From contig NC_057866.1 of NCBI RefSeq assembly GCF_019393635.1, forward strand, positions 11,790,223-11,854,222: a DNA stretch of 64,000 bases. The letters are read 5' to 3'. Position numbers and translations under genes: made by a program. Within the stretch, counting starts at the first letter, position 1. Every line of letters starts with the position of its first letter. Source of the stretch: Dromiciops gliroides (Eukaryota > Chordata > Mammalia > Microbiotheria > Microbiotheriidae). Shown here piece after piece: positions 12,546 to 23,735 of the stretch. Below the pieces are notes generated by a model. That model did no database searches. It was not told the origin of the DNA and was given only the letters and a program-made list of their open reading frames with translations.

Positions 12546-13132
12546 TCTATTTACCCCCTTTGTACTTTCCCCCCCTTCTTTCACCCTATTCCTCCTCACC
12601 GACGTTTTACTTCTTACCCCTGCCTCCCCCGCTCTGCCCTCCCTTTTTATCACCCTCCCTCTCTTTTCTTTACCCTTTTCTCCCTTGCTTTTGTCCTCCC
12701 TTCTATCAGTCCCCCCTTTCCCTTCCCCTTTTGCTTCCCTAAAGAATGAGTTAAGTTTCTTTATCCCAATGAACGTATATGTTATTCCCTCTTTGAATCA
12801 AATCTAATGAGAATAGGGTTGAAACAATGTTCCCCGCTCCTTTCTTTCCCTCTATTGTAATAGGTTTTTTTTCCCACCTCTTCATGTGATATAATTCATC
12901 CCATTCCACCTCCCCTTTCCTCTCCTCCCCGTAGACTCCCTTTTTAACCCCTTAATTCTTTTGTATCATCACATCAAAGATAATTTATATTTATACCCTC
13001 TATGTAAAGTCCTTCTCTCTCCCCAAATACATTTACAGTTCTTAAGAGTTATGAGTATTATCTTCCTGTGTAGGGATATAAACAGTTTAACCTAATAGGG
13101 TAACCTTTTTTTTCCCCCGTCTGTTTACCTTT

Positions 13133-14292
13133 TTAAACTTCTCTTGAGTCTTGTATGTTGAGATCAAATTTTCTCTTCAGTTCTGGTCTTTTCACCAGGA
13201 AAGATTGAAAGTCTGCAATGTCATTAAATGTCCATCTTTTCCCCTGAAAGAAAATGCACATTTTTGCTGGGTAATAGATTCTCAGCTGCAATCCAAGCTC
13301 CTTTGCCTTCTGGAATATCATATTTCAAGCCTTGCGGTCCTTTAATGTTGAAGCTGCCAGGTCCTGAGCAATCCTGACTGTGGCTCCATGATATTTAAAT
13401 TGCTTCTTTCTGGCTGCTTGGAGTATTTTCTCCTTCACCTGATAATTCTGGAATTTGGCTACAATATTCCTTGGAGTTTTCCTTTTGGGGTCTCTTTCAG
13501 GAGGTGATCGGTGGATTCTTTCAATGATGATTTTATCCTCTGATTCTATGATATCAGGGCAGTTCTCCTTAACAATTTCCTGGAATATGGTGTCTAGATT
13601 CTTTTTCTGGTCATGGCTTTCAGGCAGTCCAATGATTCTCAAATTGTCTCTCCTCGATCTGTTTTCCAGATCAATTGTCTTTCCAATGAGGTATTTCACA
13701 TTTTCTTCTATTTTTTCATTTTTTTTATTCTGCTTGACTGATTCCTGGTATCTCATGGATTCCTTATCTTCCAACTGTCCCACTTTGACTTTTAAGGCAT
13801 TGTTTTCTTCAGTGAGATTATGCAACTTTTTTTTCCATTTGGCCAAGTGAATTTTTTAAGGCAGTGTTTTCTTCAATGAGATTATGCACTTTTTTTTTCC
13901 ATTTGGCCAGATGAATTTTTTAAGGTATTGTTTTCTTCAGTAAGATTATGTACCTTTTTTTCCATTTGGCCAAATGAATTTTTTAAGGCTTTGTTTTCTT
14001 CAGTGAAAGTATGTGCTTCCTTTTCCAAGCTGCTGATTCTTTTTTCATAGTTTTCTTGTTTTGCTTTCATTTCTCTCCCCATTTTTTCTTCTACCTCTCT
14101 CAATTGATTTTTAAAATCCTTTTTGAGCTCTTCCAGGAAGGCTTTTTGTTCTTGAGACCAATTCACCTTCCCTCGTGAGGCTTCAGATGTAGGCAATTTG
14201 AGGCTATTGTCCTCATCTGAGTTTGTGTTGGCTTCTTCCCTATTGATACAGAAGCTCTCAATGGAGAGGGCTCTTTTTTGCTTCTTACTCAT
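13133..14292 (-). pseudogene. L1 ORF1 with four tandem coiled-coil units
   Basis: Begins MSKKQKRALSIESF at 14292. The coiled coil holds four copies of a 21-residue unit of type MEKKVHNLTEENNTLKNSSG, encoded by 63-64 base repeats at about 13790-14040. The unit contains a T-run on the plus strand whose length differs (7, 8 or 9), which shifts the frame between 13882 and 13846. After it come the RRM-like part ([30 protein letters not shown]) and the C-terminal domain, with a TGA in place of the Trp of DRxAWNMIF near 13322. RNA-binding ORF1p type. Confidence 0.85.
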
Positions 14293-14879
14293 TATTGCAG
14301 CTTATTTATTTATTTTTTAAGTTGAGGTCTGCTCTGGGGGCACCAGGGTCCCTGTTTTGGGCTTCTTGTGCAGGGGTATAGGTGCTGTGTGACCGGGTTT
14401 TTACTCTGAGGCCTTTATGGTGTGTGGAGATCCCCCACCCTGCCCTTCCTGTCTGATTGTGCTCGGCCAGCCAGGCGCCGGACCCTGGCGTCTGATCCTG
14501 CCTGACCCGTTTGTGGCCCTCTCGGCCGGTGCAGGTAGGTTTTTCCACTGTCTTTCTTGGCCACCAGATTTTTGAACCAGGTTCCAGGGGCCTCAGTTGT
14601 TCGGCTGTGGCCCGCAGCTCCTGCTGACTTGCCCCGACCCCCTCGGCACTGGGTTGCTGCCCTGCGCTGGGCCTCCCTTTTGCCCGAGTCAGACCGACCT
14701 TTTCCTGAAGTCTTCTAAATTATCTCTGGTTGGAGGACTGTGTCTCTCTGTCTCTTTGCAGTTTCTGTAGGTTCAGGATCTGTCCAGAGGCTTGATTTAA
14801 TGTTTGTTTTGAGGGAACAGAAGGAGAGCTCAGGCAGCTTGCTGCTTCCTCTCCGCCATCTTGGCTCCGCCCCCCCCCC

Positions 14880-15838
14880 ATTCTGTTTTTGAGGTGTTCA
14901 TTTCTTCAGTACTTTTTCCCTCCTTTATTCTTTTCCCCATTTTCATCTGCTTTTATTATTTTATTTTAAAAAAAATTTTGGCTCTTTGAGAACACATCAA
15001 TCCAATTCACATTTTTCTTTGAGGATTCTCATGTAATTGCTTTGATCTCATTGTATTCTTCTGAATTTTTGTTTTGATACTCCATGTCCCCCTAGGAACG
15101 TTCTATAGTAAAATTATTTTTTTTTTATGTTTACTCATTTTCCTATTCTTTTTCTTGAGTTAAAGTTGGGTTGTGCTCCTGGTGTTTGAGAGGGCTCTGT
15201 TCTAAGCTCCAGGTTTTTCATGCTGCTGTGTTCAAAGCTAGTTCTGGGCATCTCTAAGTTTCAGTTCTTCCAAGGTGATATAATATAAGGAGAGGTGTGG
15301 TTAATGCTCTCTTGGTCTTTGCTCTGGCATGTGAGTGATCACAATCTCTTTTTTCCACCCTGCAACTCTAACCAGGGCCCCTCCTTCTGCTTGTTCTCTT
15401 TCTTACTCTGGGACTATGATAAGGATCCATGTATGAGCAATGTAACCAAATCCTGTACCTGATGCCAGTAAAGGATTTCCTATAATTTCCTTCTAACCAG
15501 CTGTCCAACACTCTTTTTTATCTCTATGTAGAGAGTTCCAAAAGTCACTGCTGCTAATTCAGTCACCCCCAAGACTCCTCCTGACTTGTAGAGTTGTGAG
15601 ATCTCTCTTGACTTGTCAGGGATGGCCTGCAATGGACTGTTCTCCACTCTCATCCCAGTGAAACAAAACTTTTCCACCAAAATTCCAGGTTGTCTTGGGC
15701 TGTTAAATTGTCACCTCGTTTTTTTTGGTTATGTGGTTCCAGAATTTGTTTTGAGATATTATGTTAATGTTTGGAGGAAAATTTGGAAGAGCTCAGGTGA
15801 TTTTTCTACCTCTACTCCACCATCTGGACTCTGACCCC
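14880..15838 (-). mobile_element. old L1 ORF1 N-terminus and 5' UTR (left part)
   Basis: Minus strand begins near 15838 with GTCCAGATGGTGGAGTAGAG, has an untranslated region and then MSKHKKK at about 15140, continuing across the nested L1 to 8250. Heavily mutated. Confidence 0.7.
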
Positions 15839-15839
15839 A

Positions 15840-16520
15840 TCATCAAATATTTAAGCCATGGTCTAAAAGTACAAATTCAATTTCAGACATCACCTTCTTA
15901 GCTGGTTTTTCACTTCCCAAACATATTTTTATCTTCTGCATTCTTTACCTTTACAAAATAAGCAGATTAGAGGAAGATCCTGGAGAAATTGGGGAGTTTT
16001 TCTAAATAAGCTAATAACTCTGGTTTTTCAAAGTTTCCTAAACAATCTGAGAGAATCAAAGCACAATTAATCATTGGTCAAGTTGAAATGTCAGTGAATA
16101 GGGCATTAGACTATTGGATAAGAATAATAGATGGGGCCTAGAAAATGTTGAATAACTGACTGAGAGAAACAATTCCTCCTCTTTCATCTCAGATAAAAAG
16201 AAAGTTTGTGCCTCTCTGAGATGGTCAACTTAACACTGTACTTTCCTTAGGAATCTTCCAATGGCAATCTGTATGGAGCCAAAGTGTATGGCTATTGGAG
16301 ACATGTGATTATATGCAATCTCAAAAGGGAATTTGAGAATATTGTTGCCTACACCACAATGTTTCAATGGAGAAAATTGAGAAGGGAAGGCTTGGCACCA
16401 ATGTGGATGGATGGATGGATAGATGGATGGATCAGGAGATGGCAAGCCTCAGAGCCCAGACTTCAACAAAGCAGATCAGGGAAGACTTCTCCCTGGTCTT
16501 AGGATAAAGGTTCTAGCTTC
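15840..16520. other. no gene seen
   Basis: AT-rich unique-looking sequence with a short (GGAT)n run at 16401-16430. Open frames are short and without family resemblance. Confidence 0.5.
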
Positions 16521-16524
16521 TTCT

Positions 16525-17137
16525 TGTAGGGGCCAAATTTTAATTGGGGAGTGTTAGGCAGCTTTCTACAATATTGGGGCAAGGAAGGAGATTAACAGCC
16601 TCTTTCAAAAACAGAACGGGGTTTAATAATAAGAACAAACTTAAAAGCACAAGTAAGATTAGTAGAATTAAGGGAAAGGAAAAAAAAGGAATGGGGGAAG
16701 AAAAACAATACGGCTTGAATCACACCACCACTCAGGGCTCAGCAGAACACATGGCTGCATCCTGTCTCTTTCTGGCTCCAATGCCAGAATGGTGAAACCC
16801 CTCCCTTCTTACCAGCAACCCCCAGGTTCACAGGAAACAGGGAAGACAGACACACAACCCCAAGCTAATTGGCCGCAGTCCTGACTGACAGAATTAACAA
16901 GCTGCTCTACAACTGCCAGCTTCCAGATGCTGGAGGTAACCTGACTGCCCTCACCCAGCTTCCAGTCATGGCGGGGCTGCCCTTATTATAATTCAGCCAG
17001 GCCCATGCAGGCACGTGGGTACAGGCTGGAGCAAGGTCAGGGCACATGGACACATGCTGGGGTCAGGGCACATGGAGTTTCTAATTTTAGACAAAGATGG
17101 GGTCATAGAAACCTCAAATCACAATTAATTCTTTACA
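16525..17137 (-). mobile_element. solo LTR of an endogenous retrovirus
   Basis: 613 bp, TG...CA ends, flanked by TTCT at 16521-16524 and 17138-17141. Same family as the LTR at 56059-56835 (shared start TGTAAAGAATTAATTGTG and end CCCCTACA). No viral genes next to it. Fossil of moderate age. Confidence 0.85.
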
Positions 17138-17141
17138 TTCT

Positions 17142-17995
17142 AAAAGAAAGAGTGAAGTTCCTGTCAAAGTCCTCCAGACCTGGAGGCTACAGGGACTGTC
17201 ATCAACGAAGCACATCAATGGACCCTCTGGAAAGGAGAGCCAGCAAGCTCAGAAGAGTGACACCTTCCCTGAAATATCCTGTCTAGAGAGGAAAAAGACA
17301 CAGACATCTCCAAAAGTCATAGGGAGCCTGAAGCTTCTGAGGTGAGTTGCCCATGCACAAGCATTCCCCTCATGTGGGCTCCTCTTGCATGATCTATGTA
17401 TTTGTTCCTTTTTCATGTATGGTGCTTATAATTCCAAGAGGATGTGCTCTGAGTTCATTGGGGGGTGGTGGAACAAAACATTCTACATTAAATCTAGCCA
17501 TGCTATTCAAGTCAGTGTTTTTTTCTGAGCTGATCGTGTCCTTTAGCTAAGACCTGACCAGAAAAAAATTCTTCTGTGGGAACTTTTGAGTTATAAATTT
17601 ATGCATGGTTACCCACAGAAGAACTTAAAGTCCTGTCTTAGACAATCCTCTGGAGACCTCTCCCCATGTTTTATGGAATTCCGTCAAGGGACATTATCTC
17701 TTCTGTGGGCACTCATGAGGAAAACTAACCTGTATGCTTACATTATTCCTTTCCTTGTCCAAGACTTTCGTCTTGGCACCTATTTGAGTCACATTCATCA
17801 TCACATGGATCTCACCATAAGGGAGTGGGAGTCATTTGCATTGGTGAGTGTTGGGAAACTCTCTATCATGTTTTTGTTACATCCTCCAGGAAGCTGGTAG
17901 ACTCCATTGCTGTTATCACTCTACCTCACTGAGCCTCAGGTTCATGATCATTTAAATGAGAACAGGAATATGTACAGTGCTTACTTCACAGGGAA
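17142..17995. other. no gene seen
   Basis: Several short open frames on the plus strand, none recognised. No clear repeat. Confidence 0.4.
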
Positions 17996-18115
17996 GTGCA
18001 ATTATCTCCATTACACAGATGAGGAAACTTACAGAAAGGTGAAGTGATTTGCCAAAGGTCACACAATTAGTTCCTGAGGCTGGATTTGAACTCAGGTTTT
18101 ACTTCAGTCTAGAGT
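17996..18115 (-). repeat. MIR-like SINE
   Basis: ACAGATGAGGAAACTTACAG, GTGAAGTGATTTGCCAAAGG, CTGGATTTGAACTCAGG; minus-strand MIR core. Confidence 0.7.
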
Positions 18116-18425
18116 ATTTGGTGAGCCTCATTTTCCTCCCTGTTGTCCCTAAAGACCTTCAACTAATTTATTCAAGTGTTGAAGCAAATGCTGAGTTACC
18201 AAAAGTCAATATTTTACCAAGCACATTCCCCTATGTTTGAAAGTCATATTTTAACAGTCTTTAATCTGAAATTCAGGTTAACCTTGGCACCATATTGATT
18301 AATTTTTATTATATTTAACTCAGGAAACCAACCATATTCTTGTTGTCATCCCACAGGAGTCAGGAAGGTGTTTGCCTTTGGGTCTAAGCAATTTCCTTTC
18401 CTTGATGTGGCTTAAGATCTCAAAG

Positions 18426-18976
18426 TTGTTTAGTTTTCATGCATTTCTACACATTCTAGATTAAATCATAAACAGGTAAAATCAGGTTTACCATTATAGT
18501 AACATAAGATAACTCATAATTTATAAATAAAACTATAAATAAATTCACTAGCACAAGTGAGCAGAACCAGAAGAACATTGTACCCAGTAACAGCCACATT
18601 GGGTGATGATCAACTGTGATAGACTTAGCTCTTCTCAGCAGTGAAATGATCCAAAAGAATTCCAAAGAATTAATGATGGAACATTTTCTCCACATTCAGA
18701 AAAAAGAATTGTGGATTCTGAATGCAGATTGAACCATACTGTTTCTACTTATGGGTTTTTTTTGTGTGTGGTTTTTCCCTTTCTTTCTGATTCTTTCACA
18801 ACATGACTATTGCAGAAATATATACATATATCAGATTGCTTTCTGTCTTGGGGAGGGGGGAGGGAATGGATAGGAGGGAGTAAAATTTGGAACTAAAAAT
18901 CTTGTGAAAAAAATTTGTTGAAAACTATCTTTACATGTAACTGGAAAATAATAAAATACTTTTATGATAAAAAAAA
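18426..18976 (+). mobile_element. 5'-truncated L1, 3' end
   Basis: GAGCAGAACCAGAAGAACAT (ORF2 end), 3' UTR, TTACATGTAACTGGAAAATA and poly-A. Flanked by AAGATCTCAAAG at 18414-18425 and 18977-18988. The first ~130 bases (18426-18556) are not obviously L1 and may be an inverted or filler part. Confidence 0.85.
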
Positions 18977-18989
18977 AAGATCTCAAAGC

Positions 18990-20373
18990 TGGTGTTCTCT
19001 GGTTAACTTGGTAGACATAAGGTAGAAGTGGCAGGAAGGCTCTGGGCTCAGATCAGTCCCCTGAGCAGGCCTTTACACAACTGAAGTGACCTCCCCCATC
19101 AATCAGGATCTTGTATGGTTTCAATTGGGGACTGTCTTTGCCAAGGCTTTTGCCAAGTCTACTTGGATCCACCTGACCTTGTGGCCTTTACTGCCCATCT
19201 TGGTCTTGCTGGGGAACTGAGGAGATATCAGCTGTTCTCTGTAATTATTGAACATTAGCAACAACCTGCCTTGTGGCTATAACCATATATGGGAAAGGCT
19301 TCGGGAGTTAACCCCGAGGAAAAATCAGGAGTCAGAGTCCCTTAGGCAATTGGATGTTGGACATCACATCCCTCTGGCAACTCCTGCGGTGGCACTGGTG
19401 CCAAACTGTATTGGCTCTGCCTCTCCTTTGGATCCACCAGTGTCGTGGAGAGGGAAAACCTGATGCATGGGCAACAGCTTGTTTTCCATATTGATCCATC
19501 CAGGCCAGCCCCCTGGAGAGAACACTACAGCTACTCCTCATGGGGTAGATACAACATGGGATGCAGCAGTTACTGGTTATGTCACTCAGGAGCTGCGGCT
19601 CCCTTATCGGACTGCACAGCCACACTGTGGCCTGTGGCTCTTCAAGGCACTGATCCATGGTTGTCCTCGACTGGTGGAGGCCTACTACTACTATATAGCA
19701 ACAACCCCATGCAAAACTTCACTGCTGCCAGGCAGTGGGGTGGAAATTCTTGACAATTACACCATCTTTGCCAAGGACCCTGGAAACCTCAGCTTGCCTT
19801 GCTCCTGACCAACTCTGTCCCCATTGGACTGAAAAAGCAAGTAGGTTCCCACACCCACAGTGGCAGCCCTTAGAGTCAAATGGCTTGGCACTGAATGTCA
19901 AGGGGTCAGACCTGGGGTGCTATATTGACAAATATATAACCAAAGTATTTTCACCTCCACCTCTACCACTGAGGTAGGAGGTTCCAGCATCAGTACTAGG
20001 TATTTGGAGAGGAAAAGGAAGGTCAAGGCATTGAAGTGGGATGGTTCCTGGCCTCTCCCATTCTAGGCCACATCTACAGACCTTCCCATAGCCACCATTC
20101 TCAGCTTTCCCCATCGTGCTCCATTGTATTTCTTTTTTTTTCTTCCAATAGAACCTATGTGGCTCCCAGTCACCTGAAACAGGTTCATAAGACCATGTAA
20201 CTGATGGGAGTTCTCATGGGCAATGTCACCTGTGGCTATGTTTCAAAGGCCTGTTTGGATGCTCTATCCTCTAATCTCACAGATCTCAAATTAGGCAGAA
20301 GCAATTGGGGAATCCCCAAGAGCCACTCTCCAAAGCCCAGAATACCAGTTTACAAGGCTTTAGAACACTGAAT
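18990..20373 (+). other. unidentified GC-richer stretch with coding-like runs
   Basis: Richer in G+C than its surroundings. The plus strand has open stretches such as NLPCGYNHIWERLRELTPRK (19257-19320 area), YVTQELRLPYRTAQPHCGLW (19565-19640) and GNVTCGYVSKACLDALSSN (20220-20275) in different frames. It could be a decayed retrocopy of an unrecognised gene or degraded element. I could not name a family. The LTR at 20378 is inserted in it. Confidence 0.35.
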
Positions 20374-20377
20374 AGAG

Positions 20378-20847
20378 TGTGACAATTGGAGTGATGCCAC
20401 CTGCTGGAGAGTTAGTGTAGGAAAGCTCCACCACGAGGAGAAGGTGTCTCAGGGAAAGCCATGTGGCTTGGAAGGTCAGTTCCTTGGTGTCAGGAAGTGA
20501 TGTTTGCTCATGGGTACTGTCTATCAAAGTTGCCAGCCAATTAGCTTGGAGCTGTGTATACATGTGGATGAGATGTTCACAGTTTCACAGGAGGCTTGTG
20601 GGACGAAGAAGGGGCAAGGCTCGTTCTCTCTGACTTTTCCACAAGGACCTCAGTGGGGAGTGGGGCTGGACATACTGGCTCCCTCAGATAGATAGCTGAA
20701 TCTAGCAATCTTTCTCTGTCTCTTCACCAAATACTTATGCTCCTTAATAAATGGTTAAAAAGTCTAAACCCTTGCTAAAGCTTCTAATTTATTGGCGACC
20801 ACTCATTAGATTTGTAGACAGTATAGCTAGAATTTTAGCCCCTTACA
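20378..20847 (+). mobile_element. solo LTR of an endogenous retrovirus
   Basis: 470 bp from TGTGACAATTGG to CCCCTTACA, flanked by AGAG at 20374-20377 and 20848-20851. Contains a CCTTAATAAATGG polyadenylation-type signal (20740-20755) and TTATTGGCGACC in the U5-like part. No internal viral sequence adjoins it. Confidence 0.85.
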
Positions 20848-20904
20848 AGAGGAAGAAAGCATTCGCTAGGGTCTCGTTACCCCTTGGGGACAAGGAAAAA
20901 GGGA

Positions 20905-21080
20905 CTCAGCCAAGTCCATGTAGCAGAGTGTCATGGGGAAAGAGCCCACAGAACTTGGACATGGCTTTCTCTTCCACTGTGTTGCCTTGGACAAGTCACT
21001 CTGGGTTTGTCTAAATTTCCTCAACTAAAAATGAAGATGTTGGACTGGATGGCCTGTGGTGTTCATTCCAACTCTGCTCC
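20905..21080 (+). repeat. MIR-like SINE
   Basis: TTGCCTTGGACAAGTCACTC, TTTCCTCAACTAAAAATGAA, GACTGGATGGCCTGTGGTG; degraded MIR. Confidence 0.65.
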
Positions 21081-21540
21081 TGTGTTCTGTGAGCACAGAC
21101 CCAGGCAAACTCTGTGTGCCCCAAAGCAGCCACCAGTGGGTAGTAAGGAACACATGTGCCAAGGCAAGTCACATCTCTGCTGCTGCAGGACCCCCTAGTA
21201 TCCCCCACTTCCTCCCCTTGGGGACAACATCTCTACTGGCCTCCCTGGGCTTGCTACTCTCTGCACCTCGGCTCCCAATTGCTAGGGCTCTTCTATCTAG
21301 CCAGAGATCTTTTTGGAAGTTGCTTCCTGCCCCAGCTCTGTGTATACTCTTCCATTGGATGTGGTACACAACTAGGTAAATATTTCTACTACAAGGTGTC
21401 ATGGCTGAAGAAGGTGTGGGAATGTGTGGTAGAGTTATAGAGAAATTCCCTTCCTCTCTCCCTAGCTGCCCAGTGGTTGAGGTGTCACACTTCACAGAAT
21501 TTATTTTTGTCTCTAATATCTAGATATGGCAAGCATAGCA
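21081..21540. other. no identified feature
   Basis: Moderately GC-rich. A plus frame at 21156-21440 (LFGSCFLPQLCVYSSIGCGT) is open but matches nothing I recognise; possibly part of the same unknown unit as 18990-20373. Confidence 0.35.
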
Positions 21541-21687
21541 TTTTTTTTTGGTGGGGCAATGAGGGTTAAGTGACTTGCCCAAGGTCATACAGCTAGTAAG
21601 TGTCAAGTGTCTGAGGTTGGATTTGAACTCAGGTTCTCCTGAATCCAGAGTCAGTGCTTTATCCACTGAGCCACTTAGCTGCCCCAA
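21541..21687 (-). mobile_element. tRNA-headed SINE with A tail
   Basis: Reverse complement of GGGGCAGCTAAGTGGCTCAG...ACCTTGGGCAAGTCACTTAACCC with the tail as a T-run at the left. Confidence 0.92.
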
Positions 21688-21939
21688 GCATAGCATTTTC
21701 AAAGCCAATGGGCGGCAATATCCTCTTTGGTCTATCAATAGCAATCTTGCCTTCTAATTCCATCAGGGAAACCCTTAAGCTTTGTAAAAAGCTAATAAGA
21801 GGTTCACATTCTATGAAGGTCAGAGTCACTTTCTTTTCTCACTAAACCTTTGGAGAGACTGGAAATGAACTGGAAACACAGTCCATGGGGTTCATGGAGT
21901 TGACTATGGTTGGCAGACTAGAGGCTCTCAAAGTCACTG

Positions 21940-22610
21940 AGTGATTGTAGCAGGGATCAGACACTAACACTGTTTATGTTGAAGGGTGCCTGCAAAAATA
22001 ATGGAAGAAGGACAGCTAGGTGGCACAGTGGATAAAACACCAGCCCTGGATTCAGGAGGACCTGAGTTCAAATTCAGCCTCAGACACTTGACACTTACTA
22101 GCTGTGTGACCCTGGGCAAGTCACTTAACCCTCATTGCCCAGCAAAAAACAAGCAAACAAAACAAAACAAAAATAATGGAAGAGTAGGAGTGTAAGGAGG
22201 TATTGTGTCTACTGGGGACCAGACCATGAGCTACGCATAAATTGTACATATTTGAATGACAGACAAACCAAAGAGCATCATTAGAAGAAGCTGTCAAAGG
22301 GATTGAGCAAGCAAAGATCCCAAATAAGGACAAATTCATTGTGTGCACAAATAACCAACTTCTCCCCAAAGGTATAAATGACTGGATCAACAACCAGAAA
22401 GAAAATGGCTGTAAAACAAGTAAAAATAAAGATGATGCCCACAGAGACCCATTCACTAAGCTGAATAATATGACTCAGGACAAGAATGTTGGGTAGAAGT
22501 TTGTTCCTGCTCGTTCAGAAGTTGAAGGCAAAGATTAGCCAGAGAAGCAACTAGAAAGAAGTGAGAAGACTCAGTCAATACTTGCAGATGCTGACATTTA
22601 GTTTAAAGCG
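21940..22610 (+). pseudogene. RNASEH1P: RNASEH1 processed pseudogene (fragment of RNase H domain)
   Basis: The plus strand reads, across frame breaks, the C-terminal RNase H1 domain: VYVEGC, KNNGR, VYWGP, DRQTNQRAS, IEQAKIPNKDKF, GINDWINNQKENG and KTSKNKDDAHRDPFTKLNN, in the order of human RNASEH1 as I recall it. No introns interrupt it. The acidic active-site residues are altered (YTDG to YVEG, QRAE to QRAS, TDS to TNN), and a stop follows NNMTQDKNVG. A SINE at 22009-22168 with duplicated AAAAATAATGGAAGA splits it. Non-functional retrocopy. Confidence 0.85.
22009..22168 (+). mobile_element. tRNA-headed SINE with A-rich tail
   Basis: Flanked by AAAAATAATGGAAGA at 21994-22008 and 22169-22183; inserted into the RNASEH1 retrocopy. 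Confidence 0.95.
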
Positions 22611-22619
22611 TCACTCTAT

Positions 22620-23171
22620 TTAAACCTGCAATAGAATCTCCAAATCATTTTCTCTTCACCTTCCCCCCACTCCCTTGTGTTGAAGCTGTATTCCATGGCT
22701 ATCTTTGACAGTTTTTTTCATATGCTTTCTCAGTTTTTCTCGGTGCTATTTTAATTATTTATCAATACAAACATAAAACAAATGCATACTCTAATCAACT
22801 GTAAAAATGATTACCATGTACTAATAATAAGAGAAAGACAGATATCCTTATCTCTATCAGATCCAACTAAACTCTGGCTTGCTCAACTCTTGCCCCAGAC
22901 CACTTAGAAACCAGTACAGACTTCTTGACTGCTCACATGGATTGGAAATTGGGAAAGGCTTCCTGTGTGATGAAAGATTTTAGCTAGGACTAGAAGGCAC
23001 AGATAGGAGAAGGAGAACATTGGTAAAACAATAAAAACCACATCTCCTTGAACTCCCCAAACCCTAAATCTAAGAGTTAGAAACAAAGCTTGGCAGCTTC
23101 CAGTTAAGGCCCTTGGGTAAAGGGGTGCCCTTAGAATGTCCTCACTTAGTCATCATGGAACCTCTGTCTGA
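22620..23171. other. no gene seen
   Basis: AT-rich sequence with no repeat or coding signal that I recognise. Confidence 0.4.
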
Positions 23172-23735
23172 CTTGGAAGAATCATGACTCAGTTTCATTT
23201 CAGTGTCCTTATCTTCCAAAGTGAGAGGTAGAAGGGGACATCTGAGCAGCCCAGAAAGGCCACAACCAAGCCAGCTTTAAGGATGGGCAAGGAGCTTCTC
23301 CTCAAAGATGACAACAATAATAAGAACAACAAAAATAATAATAATAAAGTTGATATTTAAATAGAGCCTACCATGTGCCAGGCACTGGGCTAAGCACATT
23401 ACAAATATTACCTAACAAAAACCCTTGAGGTAGGTTCTATTATTATACCCATTTTACAGATGAGGAATTGGAGCCAGGTAGAGTTTAGGTGACCTGACCA
23501 GAGTCACCCAGGTGGGAAGTATCTGAGGCTGGACTTGAACTCAAGTCATCCTGACTCCAGGCTCAGCACTCTATCATTGGGCTACCTAGCTGCCTCTTCT
23601 CTATCTCTTAGGCTAAGTGGTTGCTTCTGATCCTATGCTACCCCTACTTTCCCTTTTCCCCTTGCCTCAAAGCCTACTCTCTTACCTTCAGGCAGAAATG
23701 CACTGGGAAGTATGAAGAATCCAGCAAAGGAGCTT
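23172..23735 (-). pseudogene. partial duplicate of SLC22-like exon 7 and intron 7
   Basis: Matches 38077-38613 nearly base for base (roughly nine in ten identical by eye), including a CORE-SINE copy at the same place and the exon 7 donor ACCTTCAGG/GTAAGAG. The exon part (about 23684-23735) still reads [11 protein letters not shown] on the minus strand, against [11 protein letters not shown] in the intact gene. The copy stops inside exon 7 against LTR-like sequence. No other exons of this copy were found in the window, so it is a fragment and not a gene. Confidence 0.85.
23345..23597 (-). repeat. MAR1-like CORE-SINE inside the duplicated segment
   Basis: ATGTGCCAGGCACTGGGC, ACCCATTTTACAGATGAGGA, GACTTGAACTCAAGTC and GGGCTACCTAGCTGCCTC. 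The equivalent copy lies at 38224-38474, so this SINE predates the duplication. Confidence 0.85.

Larger units (their letters stand above)
8251..14879 (-). mobile_element. near full-length L1
   Basis: The minus strand starts at about 14879 with GGCGGAGCCAAGATGGCGG and runs through a 5' UTR, ORF1 (14292-13133), a spacer, ORF2 (12545-8714), a 3' UTR with an AC/AT tract (8404-8480) and a poly-A end near 8260. About 6.6 kb. It is inserted in the ORF1 of an older minus-strand L1. No clear target duplication was found. Both frames are broken, so it is not autonomous. Confidence 0.9.

Noticed and set aside
17005-18240. Chain of plus open frames of 60-104 codons
   Set aside because: No family resemblance, no continuity between frames, and one overlaps a MIR.
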